Assembly (NCBI RefSeq): GCF_013085465.1
Contig: NZ_CP049838.1
Coordinates: forward strand, 620,001-684,000
Length of the DNA stretch: 64,000 bases
Origin: Streptomyces asoensis
GTDB taxonomy: Bacteria > Actinomycetota > Actinomycetes > Streptomycetales > Streptomycetaceae
Direction: 5' to 3'
Shown: piece by piece, positions 34,301 to 42,750 of the stretch
Layout of the letters: each line of letters opens with the position of its first letter
Position numbering within the stretch: position 1 is the stretch's first letter
Translations under genes and position numbers: made by a program
Notes under the pieces: generated by a model
What the model was told of the DNA's origin: nothing
The model's database searches: none
Seen by the model: the letters and a program-made list of their open reading frames with translations, nothing else

Positions 34301-35655
34301 GCACGCCGGGCTGTGTGGTCACCTCCTCCGGCGACCTCTACACGTCCCTCATGCGCTCGTGCACGGGCTGGCCCTCCGGTATCTGGGTCGACCCGCCCCG
34401 GCGTACCGCGCCGGACGGCTCCGCCTTCCAGCTCCAGCGCTGGTCGCACACCTTCGAGTACGCGGTCGTCGCGGGCGAGGGCGACTGGCGCGAGCTGGGC
34501 TGGCCGCGCGCCGGGCATGCCTTCAACCATCCGCTCACCGCGCGGCTGCGCGAGCCCTGCGAGACACCGGCCGACCTGCCGAGGAACGCGGCCCTGCTGA
34601 GACTTCAGCCCGAGGGCCGGGTGCTGCTGGACGCGCTGAAGCCGGCCGGCTCCCCGCTGGCCCGGGGCGGCACCGCGCCGCCCGACCCCGCGCACGGGGT
34701 CGTCGTACGGGTGCACGAGGTGGACGGACGGCCGGTGAGGGCGCGGCTGGTGGGTCCCTCGCCATGGACGGAGGGCAGCCGGGCGGATGTGCTGGAACGG
34801 CCCGGTCAGCCTCTCGACCCGGGCCCGGACGGCGCGTTGGAGCTCGACCTGACGGGCTTCGAGGTGGCCACCGTGCTGGCCTCGCCGTCGGCCGGCCCGC
34901 GGGCGGAGGGGCCCGGGGTCGCCGCGCGGGAACCCGCCCAGCCGGTGTACACCCGCTACTGGCTGCACAACTCCGGGCCGGCCCCCCGGGGCAACCTGCC
35001 CGTGGCCGTCCACCTCGCACCGGCCGCGCTCACCGCCGACGGCCCGGTCACCGCGACGGTCCGCGTCTCCTCCGAGCTCACCGACGCGCCGGTGTCGGGC
35101 ACGGTGGCGCTGGAGGTGCCGCCCGGCTGGAGCGTCGAGCCCGCCGCACTGCCGTACGCGCTCGGCCCGGGCGGCTTCACGCTCACGGAGGTCACCGTCA
35201 CACCGCCCGCGGACCCCGTGCCGGGCCGGTACCTGCTCGCCGCGCGGCTGGCGTACGGCGGACAGACGTACGAGGACGTGGTCGCCCTGGATGTGCCCGG
35301 GGAGGCCGCGCCGGGCGGACCCGACGGGCGGACCGGGCCGAGCCTGGTGATGGAGCTGGGCGCCGACCGGATCGAGGTGCGCCGGGGCGAGCGGGTGCGG
35401 GTGCCGGTGCACGTGCGCAACACGACGCGCGGTCCGGTGAGCGGGACGCTGTGGGCACTGTCGTCCTGGGGCACCTGGGCCGGTGTGGGGCCGGGCTGCC
35501 AGGGGTTCGCGGTGTCCGCCGGGGAGAGCGCGGTGTGCGAGGTGGAGGTGGACGGTTCGGCGGTACCGCCGGGCTCGTACTGGCTGATGGCCAAGGCCGG
35601 CTGGCACGGCTGCGTGGCCTACACGGAGGCGGTCGTGCTGGAGGTGACGTCATGA
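31390..35655 (+). CDS. Alpha-mannosidase, glycoside hydrolase family 38
   Basis: The 1421-residue enzyme has an N-terminal beta domain (1 to about 100), then the GH38 catalytic start MFMVSHFHYDPVWWNTQ with zinc-ligand histidine 110 and Asp112. The nucleophile is Asp247 in WQLDAFGHD, and the later zinc site is IYGAHHDAITGSESD. A long C-terminal beta region follows, ending with NEW3-like repeats (from about 1205; EVPPGWSVEPAALPYALGPG). There is no signal peptide, so it works on imported oligosaccharides, removing alpha-linked mannose with retention. It is longer than typical bacterial GH38 (about 1000) because of the added beta domains. The next gene overlaps by 4 nt. Confidence 0.93.
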   Translation: MRVISVESTELFTGTEDEPRQVVAVDVGHDPGRPVRLSVTGPGVRSVGETAVTVGEDGTVRAEIPVAVDGLAPGDRREITVTAVDGSRLARHTAEFTVAEPGWTMFMVSHFHYDPVWWNTQAAYTETWDVADDPAVTGLPARTFDSRGQSGMSLVRAHCDLARRDPAYTFVLAEVDYLKPYWDAFPEERAFLRQLIRTGRVEIMGGTYNEPNTNLTGAEATVRNALYGDGFQRGIIGAAPETAWQLDAFGHDPQFPGLMADAGITSSSWARGPFHQWGPTLSVFGEEPRDPRRMQFPAEFSWIAPSGRGLLTAYMVNHYGAGWAIDNAPTLPEAEAAALKLFQGLKKVALTRNVLLPVGGDYAPPCRWVMGIHRDWNARYVWPRFVSGVPRDFFAAVRAELEREGRTASPQTRDMNPVYTGKDVSYIDTKQAQRYGETLLADAEAWATLASLVAGHPFPDAALDKAWRQLIYGAHHDAITGSESDQVYIDLLTGWRELYDLAGAVHTDATDALARKVVALPGGAPDLVVFNSATWRRRDVLTVADPGLVPLDLDGLPLPAVLEDGTLRVVVPEVPGMGLKALSLAEGRAPGWTAGEGTTIRNTFYEVTVDPARGGGVSSLRALTEGGRELLRSGDIGNELVVQEEYPRHPRFGEGPWHLTPTGTTLARSRDVTADIDVEHSPAGSRVTVRADLGLFRYTQRLTLWAGVDRLDVTTTVDGYDGADRLIRVRWPSDVRGGLPVHEVADAVVGRGFGFVEVDSERFPWTLDNPANSWFGLGSTARVAVHDGAGRLLGHRSIGVAELVFADWDTAGELGTPLAAALVRVGVTATSTIAGGPRYGDLEVDSNLPDIRIAVGGPERNPVVAEALGWDPAAAREVRRQLAEEGLAVVWVAPRASLREEWVPGADLRDLERLPLLVVAGVGPEDDMKAVDALVADLDDATVRATAAGGGEALPPGDAWDGRGFAVLNRGTPGCVVTSSGDLYTSLMRSCTGWPSGIWVDPPRRTAPDGSAFQLQRWSHTFEYAVVAGEGDWRELGWPRAGHAFNHPLTARLREPCETPADLPRNAALLRLQPEGRVLLDALKPAGSPLARGGTAPPDPAHGVVVRVHEVDGRPVRARLVGPSPWTEGSRADVLERPGQPLDPGPDGALELDLTGFEVATVLASPSAGPRAEGPGVAAREPAQPVYTRYWLHNSGPAPRGNLPVAVHLAPAALTADGPVTATVRVSSELTDAPVSGTVALEVPPGWSVEPAALPYALGPGGFTLTEVTVTPPADPVPGRYLLAARLAYGGQTYEDVVALDVPGEAAPGGPDGRTGPSLVMELGADRIEVRRGERVRVPVHVRNTTRGPVSGTLWALSSWGTWAGVGPGCQGFAVSAGESAVCEVEVDGSAVPPGSYWLMAKAGWHGCVAYTEAVVLEVTS

Positions 35656-36485
35656 GCGGGCCCACGTTGGTGGGAGACGAGCCCGCGCCCGGACAGCCGG
35701 CGCCGACAACCCAGCACGCCCTGAGCAGGCACCCGGTGCTGGGAGACGAGGCCACCCACGGACAGACGCCGCCGGCGGCACGCCACGTCGTGAGCGAGGA
35801 CGCGCCGGTACCGGACGAGGCGGCACGCGGACAAGCGGCGTCGGCCGCACACCACGCCGTGAGGGGGCATGCGGCGCTGGTGCGTGGTGAGGCCGTGCCC
35901 GAGGGGCGGGTGGACGTGGTGCTGGACGCGGTGCCCGCCCGGGACCGGGAGACCCGGCCGGAGGCACTGGCCCGCGCGCAGCGGCAGCGCAGACGGTGGG
36001 CCACGCAGGTCGTGGTCGTCGACGAACTGGCCCGCCGCGCCTGCGCCGAGCGCGGCCTCGCACCACCGCCCGAGGTGTCCCCGGCGCGGGTGCTCGCGGT
36101 GTCCGGCACCGAGGTCGCCGACCTGGGCAGCATCGTCGCCGTGGCACTCGCCCACTCCCCCGCGGTGCGCGCCCTGCTGGCGGCGCTGGAGGCCGAGCAG
36201 CAGGTGCCGGAGCAGGCCGCACGGGCCTACTACGACCGCAATCCGGACCGATTCCTCACCCCCGAGGCGCTGCGGCGCGGCGTCGACCCGTACGGAGTTG
36301 CCGGCGCCGGGGACTTCCTGCCGTACGCGGAGGTCCGTGACCAGGTGGTGCGGGAGCTGCGGCGGGCGGTGGGCCGGCAGGCCTTCTTCGACTGGCTGGA
36401 CCGGGCCCGGGCCGAGGTGGAGTACGCGCCCGGGCACGAGCACCCGGGCGACCCGTCGCACCCGGACCACGAGCACCGGCACTGA
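35652..36485 (+). CDS. SurA/parvulin-N-like conserved hypothetical protein
   Basis: The 277-residue protein starts in an ATGA overlap with the mannosidase stop, so it is translationally coupled. Its C-terminal half (RRWATQVVVVDELARRACAE, then AARAYYDRNPDRFLTPEALR and QAFFDWLDRARAEVEYAPG) resembles the helical SurA/PrsA N-terminal chaperone region found in an actinobacterial DUF family beside glycosidase genes. No PPIase catalytic domain is present. The first 80 residues are three imperfect copies of a roughly 24-residue low-complexity unit (GDEATHGQ, PDEAARGQ). The C-terminus is His/Asp rich. A role in folding the adjacent enzyme is plausible but not shown. Confidence 0.65.
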   Translation: MSGPTLVGDEPAPGQPAPTTQHALSRHPVLGDEATHGQTPPAARHVVSEDAPVPDEAARGQAASAAHHAVRGHAALVRGEAVPEGRVDVVLDAVPARDRETRPEALARAQRQRRRWATQVVVVDELARRACAERGLAPPPEVSPARVLAVSGTEVADLGSIVAVALAHSPAVRALLAALEAEQQVPEQAARAYYDRNPDRFLTPEALRRGVDPYGVAGAGDFLPYAEVRDQVVRELRRAVGRQAFFDWLDRARAEVEYAPGHEHPGDPSHPDHEHRH

Positions 36486-36581
36486 ACACGCCGGTAACCA
36501 CCCGGAACCGAAAAGCAACACGGCAAGGCATTGACCTCCGATGAATTCTGGTCCACCTTTTCATCAATCGGAGTCCAAGTT

Positions 36582-36594
36582 GGTGATTTGAACC
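36582..36594. promoter_or_regulatory. Candidate RpiR operator, importer promoter
   Basis: GGTGATTTGAACC resembles the two sites flanking the RpiR gene. It lies 78 bp before the ATG of the binding lipoprotein, in the 186-bp gap that separates the importer from the mannosidase operon. Confidence 0.5.
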
Positions 36595-36671
36595 AGCAGT
36601 TTGGCCAGCGCTTGGACCGGCACTTTGGGCCAGCAGCCCGCATCAGCGGCTGCCGGATCGCAGGAGGCAAC

Positions 36672-38042
36672 ATGCGTGCGGGAAGACTGACCGGAACCGT
36701 GGCAGGCGTCATAGCCCTGGCCCTGACCGCGGCCGGCTGCGGCCTGTCGGGCGGCTCCGACGGCGGGGACGCCACGGCCGGCGGCTGCGAGGTCGACAAG
36801 GGCAACGTCGGTTCCGGGAAGCTCACCGGGGATGTCGAAGGGAAGATCACCTTCCAGACGACCAACCTGAAGAAAGACTTCGGCGACTTCTTCAACGGAG
36901 TGATCAAGGCGTTCGAGAAGGCCCACCCCGACGCCTCGGTCAAGTGGATCGACGACCCCGGCGACAACACCTTCACCCAGCGCACCGTCGCCGACGCCCA
37001 GGCCTGCACGTTGCCGGACGTCCTCAACCTCAACTCCGAGACCGGGACCGCCCTCACCAAGGCCGGCTACCTGCTCAACCTCGGCGTCAAGGACCCGGAC
37101 GCCAAGGAGCCGTTCGTCCCGGCGTTCTGGAACTCCAGCACCATGAAGGACTCCTCGGGCATGCCGCAGCACACGGTGCTCCCCTGGTACACCGGCGGCA
37201 TCGTCCTCACGTACAACACCGACCTGCTGGAGCGGGCCGGGATCGACCCGGCGAAACCTCCGACGACCCTGTTCGGACTGTTCGCCGACTACGAGAAGAT
37301 CGCCAAGGCTGGCCAGGGCAAGTACTACGCGACGATGGCGAACCCGGTCTGGCGGATCCCGGCCGACTTCGACCAGATGAACATCAAGGTGCTGGCCGAC
37401 GACGGCAAGACCGCCGTCTTCGCCGATGATCCGAGGACCACCGAGTGGGTCGCCTGGATGGCCAAGCTGTACAAGGAAGGGGCCATGCCCAAGGACTCAC
37501 TGTCCTCCAGCAACGACCCCTCCACGCTGTACAGCCAGGGCAAGGTCGCCTACGGCTCGACGAACCCGAGCTTCGTGCGGTTCGTGAAGCAGAACAGCCC
37601 GTCGGTCTACACCAAGACCGGCGTCGGCCAGCAGCCCTACGACAAGCTCGGCCACACCACGGGGGCACCGCAGTACATCGGGGTCGCCGCCACCAGCAAG
37701 CACGCGCCCGCGGCGCTCGCCTTCGCGAAGTTCCTCACCGACGCCGAGAACCAGACGGCCTGGTGCAAGGACCCGAACGTGGTGATCTTCCCGACGACCA
37801 CCGTCTCGCTGGACGACCCGTTCTTCCAGAAGGTGACCGGGGACGACCCCTTCTCCGAGGCCCGCAAGCTCGTCGCCGAACAGCTCAAGACCACCACCGC
37901 CTACCAGACCAACCTCTCCCCGGCCGTGCAGAACGCGATCGTGGCGCAGGTGCAGCTGGCGATGCAGGGCAAGAAGAGCCCCGAACAGGCCGTGAAGGAC
38001 GCCCAGTCGAAGGCCGACGAGCTGCTGAAGCAGGCGGGCTGA
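36672..38042 (+). CDS. Sugar ABC transporter substrate-binding lipoprotein
   Basis: The 456-residue protein has a lipoprotein signal peptide (MRAGRLTGTVAGVIALALTA) with lipobox LTAAGC (lipidated Cys23) and the family 1 binding-protein fold (GKITFQTTNLKKDFGDFFNG, later TLPDVLNLNSE and VLPWYTGGIVLTYNTDLLER). ATG 36672 follows AGGAGG. It should capture an oligosaccharide at the outer face of the membrane and deliver it to the two permeases that follow. The cluster suggests mannose/GlcNAc-containing oligosaccharides (inference). Confidence 0.93.
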   Translation: MRAGRLTGTVAGVIALALTAAGCGLSGGSDGGDATAGGCEVDKGNVGSGKLTGDVEGKITFQTTNLKKDFGDFFNGVIKAFEKAHPDASVKWIDDPGDNTFTQRTVADAQACTLPDVLNLNSETGTALTKAGYLLNLGVKDPDAKEPFVPAFWNSSTMKDSSGMPQHTVLPWYTGGIVLTYNTDLLERAGIDPAKPPTTLFGLFADYEKIAKAGQGKYYATMANPVWRIPADFDQMNIKVLADDGKTAVFADDPRTTEWVAWMAKLYKEGAMPKDSLSSSNDPSTLYSQGKVAYGSTNPSFVRFVKQNSPSVYTKTGVGQQPYDKLGHTTGAPQYIGVAATSKHAPAALAFAKFLTDAENQTAWCKDPNVVIFPTTTVSLDDPFFQKVTGDDPFSEARKLVAEQLKTTTAYQTNLSPAVQNAIVAQVQLAMQGKKSPEQAVKDAQSKADELLKQAG

Positions 38043-38044
38043 TC

Positions 38045-39109
38045 GTGGCGGCCCAGGCCATGAACGCCCAGCCCATGAACGCGCAGACCATGAACGCGCA
38101 GACCACGACCCCGGTGCCCGTGCCCGGTGGGGAGCGCACGGTCTCCGTGCCGGGCCCGGCCCCGTCCCGGGTCCGCCGCCTCGGCCGGGCTCTGCTGCCA
38201 GGCCCCTCCGCCGGCGCCAACGGCGCGGCGCTGTACCGCCGTTGGTGGCTGCCCTGGCTGTGGACCGCGCCCGCCGTCGTCTGCGCGGTGGTGTTCGGCG
38301 TGTTCCCGTTCCTCAACACCGTCCTGCTGTCGTTCACCGATGCCAAGCCGCTCGGCGGCGCCGCGGACTTCGTCGGGCTGTCCAACTACACCCGGATGCT
38401 CGACGATCCCGACTTCTGGCTGGCGACCCGCAACAGCGTCCTGTACGCGGTGATCGTCGTACCGCTGATGGTGCTGCTGCCGCTGATGCTGGCCGTCCTG
38501 GTGGAGAAGAACCTGCCCGGCATCGGCTTCTTCCGTTCCGCCTTCTACACGCCGGTGCTCGCCTCCAGCGTGGTCGTGGGGCTGAGCTGGCAGTGGCTGC
38601 TGGCCGACGACGGGCTGATCAACACCTGGCTGGAGAAGGCCCATCTGATCAAGGACGCCATCCCGTTCCTGTCCGATTCCTGGCTGATCCTCCTCTCCGC
38701 CATGGGCCTGACGCTGTGGAAGGGGCTCGGCTGGTACATGATCTTCTATCTGGCCGCGCTGGGGAACGTGCCGAAGGAGCTGCACGAGGCCGCGTCCATG
38801 GACGGCGCGGGCACGGTCCGCCGCTTCTGGCACATCACCGTGCCGGGTGTGCGGCAGGCCATGATGCTGGTCGGCACCCTGACCGGCATCGGCTCGCTGC
38901 GGGTGTTCACGGAGATCTACATGCTGGGCAGCTCCACCGGCGGGCCCGGCGGCGCCGACCGCACCCTGCCCTTCTACATCCGGGACGTCGGCCTGGACCC
39001 GCTCACCGGCAACGCCGGCTACGGCTCGGCGGTCAGTGTGGCCCTGTTCGCGCTGACGCTGGGGCTGACCCTGCTGGCGCAGCGTCTGACGAAGGAGGAC
39101 GAGTCATGA
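38045..39109 (+). CDS. Sugar ABC transporter permease (MalF type)
   Basis: The 354-residue protein has six membrane segments and the permease EAA loop ELHEAASMDGAGTVRRFWHI near residue 245, which contacts the ATPase. The GTG at 38045 lies 2 bp after the lipoprotein stop. The N-terminus contains three copies of the pentapeptide-like unit MNAQ-P/T, each with an in-frame ATG, so the exact start is uncertain. No ATPase gene is in the locus; Streptomyces importers of this class share the ATPase MsiK encoded elsewhere. Confidence 0.92.
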   Translation: MAAQAMNAQPMNAQTMNAQTTTPVPVPGGERTVSVPGPAPSRVRRLGRALLPGPSAGANGAALYRRWWLPWLWTAPAVVCAVVFGVFPFLNTVLLSFTDAKPLGGAADFVGLSNYTRMLDDPDFWLATRNSVLYAVIVVPLMVLLPLMLAVLVEKNLPGIGFFRSAFYTPVLASSVVVGLSWQWLLADDGLINTWLEKAHLIKDAIPFLSDSWLILLSAMGLTLWKGLGWYMIFYLAALGNVPKELHEAASMDGAGTVRRFWHITVPGVRQAMMLVGTLTGIGSLRVFTEIYMLGSSTGGPGGADRTLPFYIRDVGLDPLTGNAGYGSAVSVALFALTLGLTLLAQRLTKEDES

Positions 39110-39984
39110 CGACGGCGGTGGACAAGCCCCGGCGGCTGGTGCCGCGCTGGCGGGAGTACGGCCGCCCCCGTGAACTGGTCGTCCGCTACCTGCTGTTGCT
39201 CTTCGTGCTCGGCATCACCGTCGGCCCGCTGGTCTGGCAGTTCCTGGCCTCACTGAAGAGCACGAGCGAGGACGTGTTCGGCGCCGACGCCTCGCTGCTG
39301 CCGCACCACCCGACGCTGCGGGCCTACCGGCAGGTCTTCGACCAGGTGCCGGTGGCCACGTACATCAGGAACAGCGTGATCGTGGTCGCCCTGTCGGTCA
39401 CCAGCCAGCTGCTGTTCTCCACCACGGCCGGCTACATCCTCTCCAAGCCGGGCTGGAAGGGCCGCAAGGCGGTCTGGGTCGTACTGATCGCCTCCATGAT
39501 GTTCCCCTTCGAGTCGATCATGGTGTCGCTGTTCCTGAGCATCCGCGACCTGGGTCTGGTCGACAACCTGGTGGGCGTGTGGCTGCCCGGGTTCGTCGGC
39601 GCCATCAACGTCCTGCTGATGCGTGGTGCGTTCCTGGCGGTGCCCCGCGAGATCGAGGACTCGGCGATGCTCGACGGCGCGAACGAGTGGCAGCGCTTCC
39701 GGTACCTGTATCTGCCGTCCGCCTGGGGCGCGATCCTGGTGGTCACGATCAACACCTTCATCAGCGCCTGGGACGACTTCCTCTGGCCGCTGATCGTGCT
39801 GCGCTCCGAGGGCCACATGACGCTGACGCTGGGGCTCTCCCGGCTTCAGAGCTCGTCGTTCGGCTACGACCAGCGGGTGGTGATGGCCGGCTCGGTGATC
39901 TCCGTGGTCCCGGTGCTGGTGCTGTTCGTGATCACACAGCGCTGGTTCTACAAGGGCGTGTCGTCGGGGGCCGTCAAGCTCTGA
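39106..39984 (+). CDS. Sugar ABC transporter permease (MalG type)
   Basis: The 292-residue protein has six membrane segments and the EAA loop EIEDSAMLDGANEWQRFRYL. It overlaps the previous permease by 4 nt (ATGA). It forms the heterodimeric channel with that gene's product. Its last 37 bp overlap the 3' end of the convergent GH3 gene, so no terminator separates them. Confidence 0.93.
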   Translation: MTTAVDKPRRLVPRWREYGRPRELVVRYLLLLFVLGITVGPLVWQFLASLKSTSEDVFGADASLLPHHPTLRAYRQVFDQVPVATYIRNSVIVVALSVTSQLLFSTTAGYILSKPGWKGRKAVWVVLIASMMFPFESIMVSLFLSIRDLGLVDNLVGVWLPGFVGAINVLLMRGAFLAVPREIEDSAMLDGANEWQRFRYLYLPSAWGAILVVTINTFISAWDDFLWPLIVLRSEGHMTLTLGLSRLQSSSFGYDQRVVMAGSVISVVPVLVLFVITQRWFYKGVSSGAVKL

Positions 39985-42257
39985 TCGCGCCCGACCTCGA
40001 GGACGAGGGGGACTGCGGTGAGCGCCTCCCGTGCCGACACCGCGACCCGGATCTCCACCGCCTGTGACGGTACGACCGTCTCCAGATCGGCGCCGACCAG
40101 CTCCAGTTGGTCGGCGCCGAGGTGTATCGCGACCGTACGGCGCTCCCCCGGCGCGAGCTCCACGCTCCGGAACACCCGCAGTTCGAGCGTGCGCGGCCAG
40201 ACGGGCGCGCGCAGGCGGCGGACGTAGAGCTGGACGACGCTGCGACCGGGCCGGGTGCCGGTGTTGGTGACGTCGACCTCGACGGTGTGCCCGGCCCACC
40301 GGGGCGGCCCGTGGTGGAACGTCGTGTACGACAGCCCGTGCCCGAAGGAGTAGAGCGGCCCGGCGTCGCCGTCGACGTAGGAGCCGTACTCGGTGTCCTT
40401 GTGGTTGTAGTGGACGGGGAGCCGGTCGGCCGAGCGCGGCACGGAGACGGGCAGGCGGCCGACGGGTTCGGTGAGCCCGAGGAGCACCTCGGCGATCGCC
40501 TCGCCTCCCCACGGGCCCGGATACCAGGCGGTGAGCAGCGCGGCGGCCCGGTCCGCCGCCTCCGGGACGGCGTGCGGGCGGCCCTGGACGAGGACGACGA
40601 CGGTGGGTGTGCCGGTGGCCGTGACCGCGTCCAGGAGTGTGTGCTGGGCCCGGCCCAGCCGCAGTCCCGCGAGGTCGACGCCCTCGCCGCAGGTCATCTC
40701 GGACACGACCGTCCGGGCGGCCCCGTTGGCGTCGAACTGCGTGTCGGGGGTGCGGGCGCTGCTGCCGCCCAGCACCAGTACGGCCAGGTCACTGGCGGCG
40801 GCCGTCGCGACCGCCTCGGGGATGCCGGTGAGGTCGGCGCCGGTGAGGGCCGCGCCCCTGGCGTGGCGGACGTCCGTGCCCGGCGGGGCGAGGCGGCGCA
40901 GCGCGTCGAGGACGCTCACGCCGGTGCCTGGGCGCTGTGGGGCGGTGTAGTCGCCGAGCTGGTGGGCGGTGGTGGCGGCGTGCGGGCCGAGCACGGCGAC
41001 GCGCCGCACGTCCGGCCCGACCGGGAGGACGCCCCCGGTGTTGTGCAGGAGGGTGACGCAGGCCCGGGCCAGTTCGGTGCTCAGTTCCCGTCCGGCGTCC
41101 ACGGGCACCGCCGCGCGGCGGGTGTACGGCTGCTCGAACAGGCCCAGCCGGAACTTCAGCCGCAGGACGCGGGCGACGGCGGCGTCGAGAGCGGCCTCGC
41201 TGGCCAGGCCCCGTTCGACGGCCTCCGCCAGGTGGGTGAAGCCCTCGTCCCAGAGGCTGAGGTCGACTCCGGCGTCGAGGGCGAGAGCCCCGGCGGAGAC
41301 CTTGTCACCGGTGATGCGGGCCAGCCGGTCCACGGCCAGCCCGTCGGCCATGACCAGGCCCCCGAAACCCCACCGTTCGCGGAGCAGTCCGGTGAGCAGG
41401 GCACGGTTGCCGCAGCAGGGCAGACCGTCCACCTCGTTGTAGGCGGCCATCACGGCGGCGGCCCCGGCCCGGACTCCGGCCCGGGCGGCCGGGAGATGGA
41501 TCTCGTGCAGTTCACGCGGGCCGAGTTCGGACTCGGCGGAGTTGCGGCCGCCGACCGTGGCGCCCTGGCCGGCGAAGTGCTTGAGGACGACGGGCGCCTT
41601 GTCCGCCGCGAACCGCTCCCCCGCGCCCTGCATCCCCCGGACGAGTGCCTCCGTCAGCCGGGCCGCGAGGTACGGGTCCTCGCCGAAGCACTCCTCGGTA
41701 CGTCCCCAGCGCGGGTCCCGGGCGATGTCCAGCGCGGAGACGAGCGCCAGATGGCCGCCCCGGGCGCGCAGTTCGGCGGCGGCGTGGGCCGCGGCCCGCT
41801 CGTACAGGGCGGGGTCCCAGGTGGCGCCGATCGCCAGGTTGACGGGGAGGACGGTGCCGTCGAGGGCCATGTGGCCGTGCGGCACCTCCTCTACGAACAG
41901 GGCGGGGATCCGCAGCCGGCTCCGCTCCAGGACATGACGCTGGACCAGGTCGGCGAGGTCGGCGCTGTCCTCGAGGCCGGGTCCGTCGCCGTGGTCGACA
42001 CCGGACCAGGCGTCGGCGCGCATCAAACCGTAGAGGGCGCCTAGTCCTTCGAAGCGCTCGGTCTCGGCGTGCAGTGCCTCGGTGAGTTCGAAGTCCCCGG
42101 CCGATGTGCGTCGGTAGGCGTCCCAGCCGTACATCCGCTGGTTGAGCTGGCCGACCTTCTCGCGCGTGGTCATCCGGTCGAGAAGATCGGCGACGCGCGT
42201 GTCCAGCGGAGCGGCCGGGTCGAGGTAGCGGGCGGCCGAGTGGTCCTGGAGGGGCAT
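39948..42257 (-). CDS. Glycoside hydrolase family 3 (beta-glycosidase), cytosolic
   Basis: The 769-residue protein has the GH3 N-terminal barrel (to about 340) with nucleophile candidate Asp305 in GLVMADGLAVD, KHFAGQGATVGGRNSAESEL at about 226, the alpha/beta sandwich domain (about 390-590), and a fibronectin III-like C-terminus (about 650-745). It lacks a signal peptide, so it acts on imported sugars, releasing a beta-linked terminal residue (glucose, xylose or related). The residue before the nucleophile motif (MADG rather than SDW/TDW) is not the commonest form. ATG 42257 has AAGGACG upstream. The first nine codons and ribosome-binding site are repeated in tandem upstream. Confidence 0.9.
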   Translation of the reverse strand: MPLQDHSAARYLDPAAPLDTRVADLLDRMTTREKVGQLNQRMYGWDAYRRTSAGDFELTEALHAETERFEGLGALYGLMRADAWSGVDHGDGPGLEDSADLADLVQRHVLERSRLRIPALFVEEVPHGHMALDGTVLPVNLAIGATWDPALYERAAAHAAAELRARGGHLALVSALDIARDPRWGRTEECFGEDPYLAARLTEALVRGMQGAGERFAADKAPVVLKHFAGQGATVGGRNSAESELGPRELHEIHLPAARAGVRAGAAAVMAAYNEVDGLPCCGNRALLTGLLRERWGFGGLVMADGLAVDRLARITGDKVSAGALALDAGVDLSLWDEGFTHLAEAVERGLASEAALDAAVARVLRLKFRLGLFEQPYTRRAAVPVDAGRELSTELARACVTLLHNTGGVLPVGPDVRRVAVLGPHAATTAHQLGDYTAPQRPGTGVSVLDALRRLAPPGTDVRHARGAALTGADLTGIPEAVATAAASDLAVLVLGGSSARTPDTQFDANGAARTVVSEMTCGEGVDLAGLRLGRAQHTLLDAVTATGTPTVVVLVQGRPHAVPEAADRAAALLTAWYPGPWGGEAIAEVLLGLTEPVGRLPVSVPRSADRLPVHYNHKDTEYGSYVDGDAGPLYSFGHGLSYTTFHHGPPRWAGHTVEVDVTNTGTRPGRSVVQLYVRRLRAPVWPRTLELRVFRSVELAPGERRTVAIHLGADQLELVGADLETVVPSQAVEIRVAVSAREALTAVPLVLEVGRDQSLTAPDDTPL

Positions 42258-42715
42258 GGGGGCGTCCTTGCGAGGCCGGGCGTCAGCGGGCGGTGCGACG
42301 GGCGTGACAGGTAGCCGGGTACGGAGCGGCCGGGTGGTCCTGGAGGGGCATGGGGGCGTCCTTGCGAGGCCGGGCGTCAGCGGGCGGTGCGACGGGCGTG
42401 ACAGGTAGCCGGGTACGGAGCGGCCGGGTGGTCCTGGAGGGGCATGGGGGCGTCCTTGCGAGGCCGGGCGTCAGCGGGCGGCGCGACGGGCGTGACAGGT
42501 GTCCGGGTACGGAGCGGCCGAGTGGTCCTGGAGGGGCATGGGGGCGTCCTTGCGAGGCCGGGCGTCAGCGGGCGGCGCGACGGGCGTGACAGGTGTCCGG
42601 GTACGGAGCGGCCGGGTGGTCCTGGAGGGGCATGGGGGCGTCCTTGTGAGGCCGGGCGTCAGCGGGCGGCGCGACGGGCGTGACAGGTATCCGGGTACGG
42701 AGCGGCCGAGTGGTC
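42229..42715 (-). repeat. 94-bp tandem repeat carrying copied start sites and 22-codon open frames
   Basis: The unit recurs with a period of exactly 94 bp; the ATG of the GH3 gene (42255-42257) reappears at 42349, 42443, 42537 and 42631. Read on the minus strand, every upstream copy has AAGGACG, an ATG, the GH3 N-terminal MPLQDH, then a TGA after 22 codons (frames 42283-42351, 42377-42445, 42471-42539, 42565-42633), then 25 bp to the next start. Two copies read MPLQDHPAAPYPATC then HARRTAR; two end in DTCHARRAAR. A fifth unit, next to the kinase stop, has lost its ATG. The unit seems to derive from the kinase-GH3 junction. Confidence 0.9.
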
Positions 42716-42750
42716 GTCGTGCGGCGCGGGTCGTCCTTGCGCGGGGCGCG

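Noticed and set aside
31165..35607. Very long minus-strand open frame opposite the GH38 gene
   Set aside because: It is antisense to a well-supported mannosidase, has Arg/Gly/Pro-rich composition and no family motif; GC-rich third positions create such frames.
42229..42715. CRISPR array
   Set aside because: The 94-bp units are contiguous near-identical copies without unique spacers.
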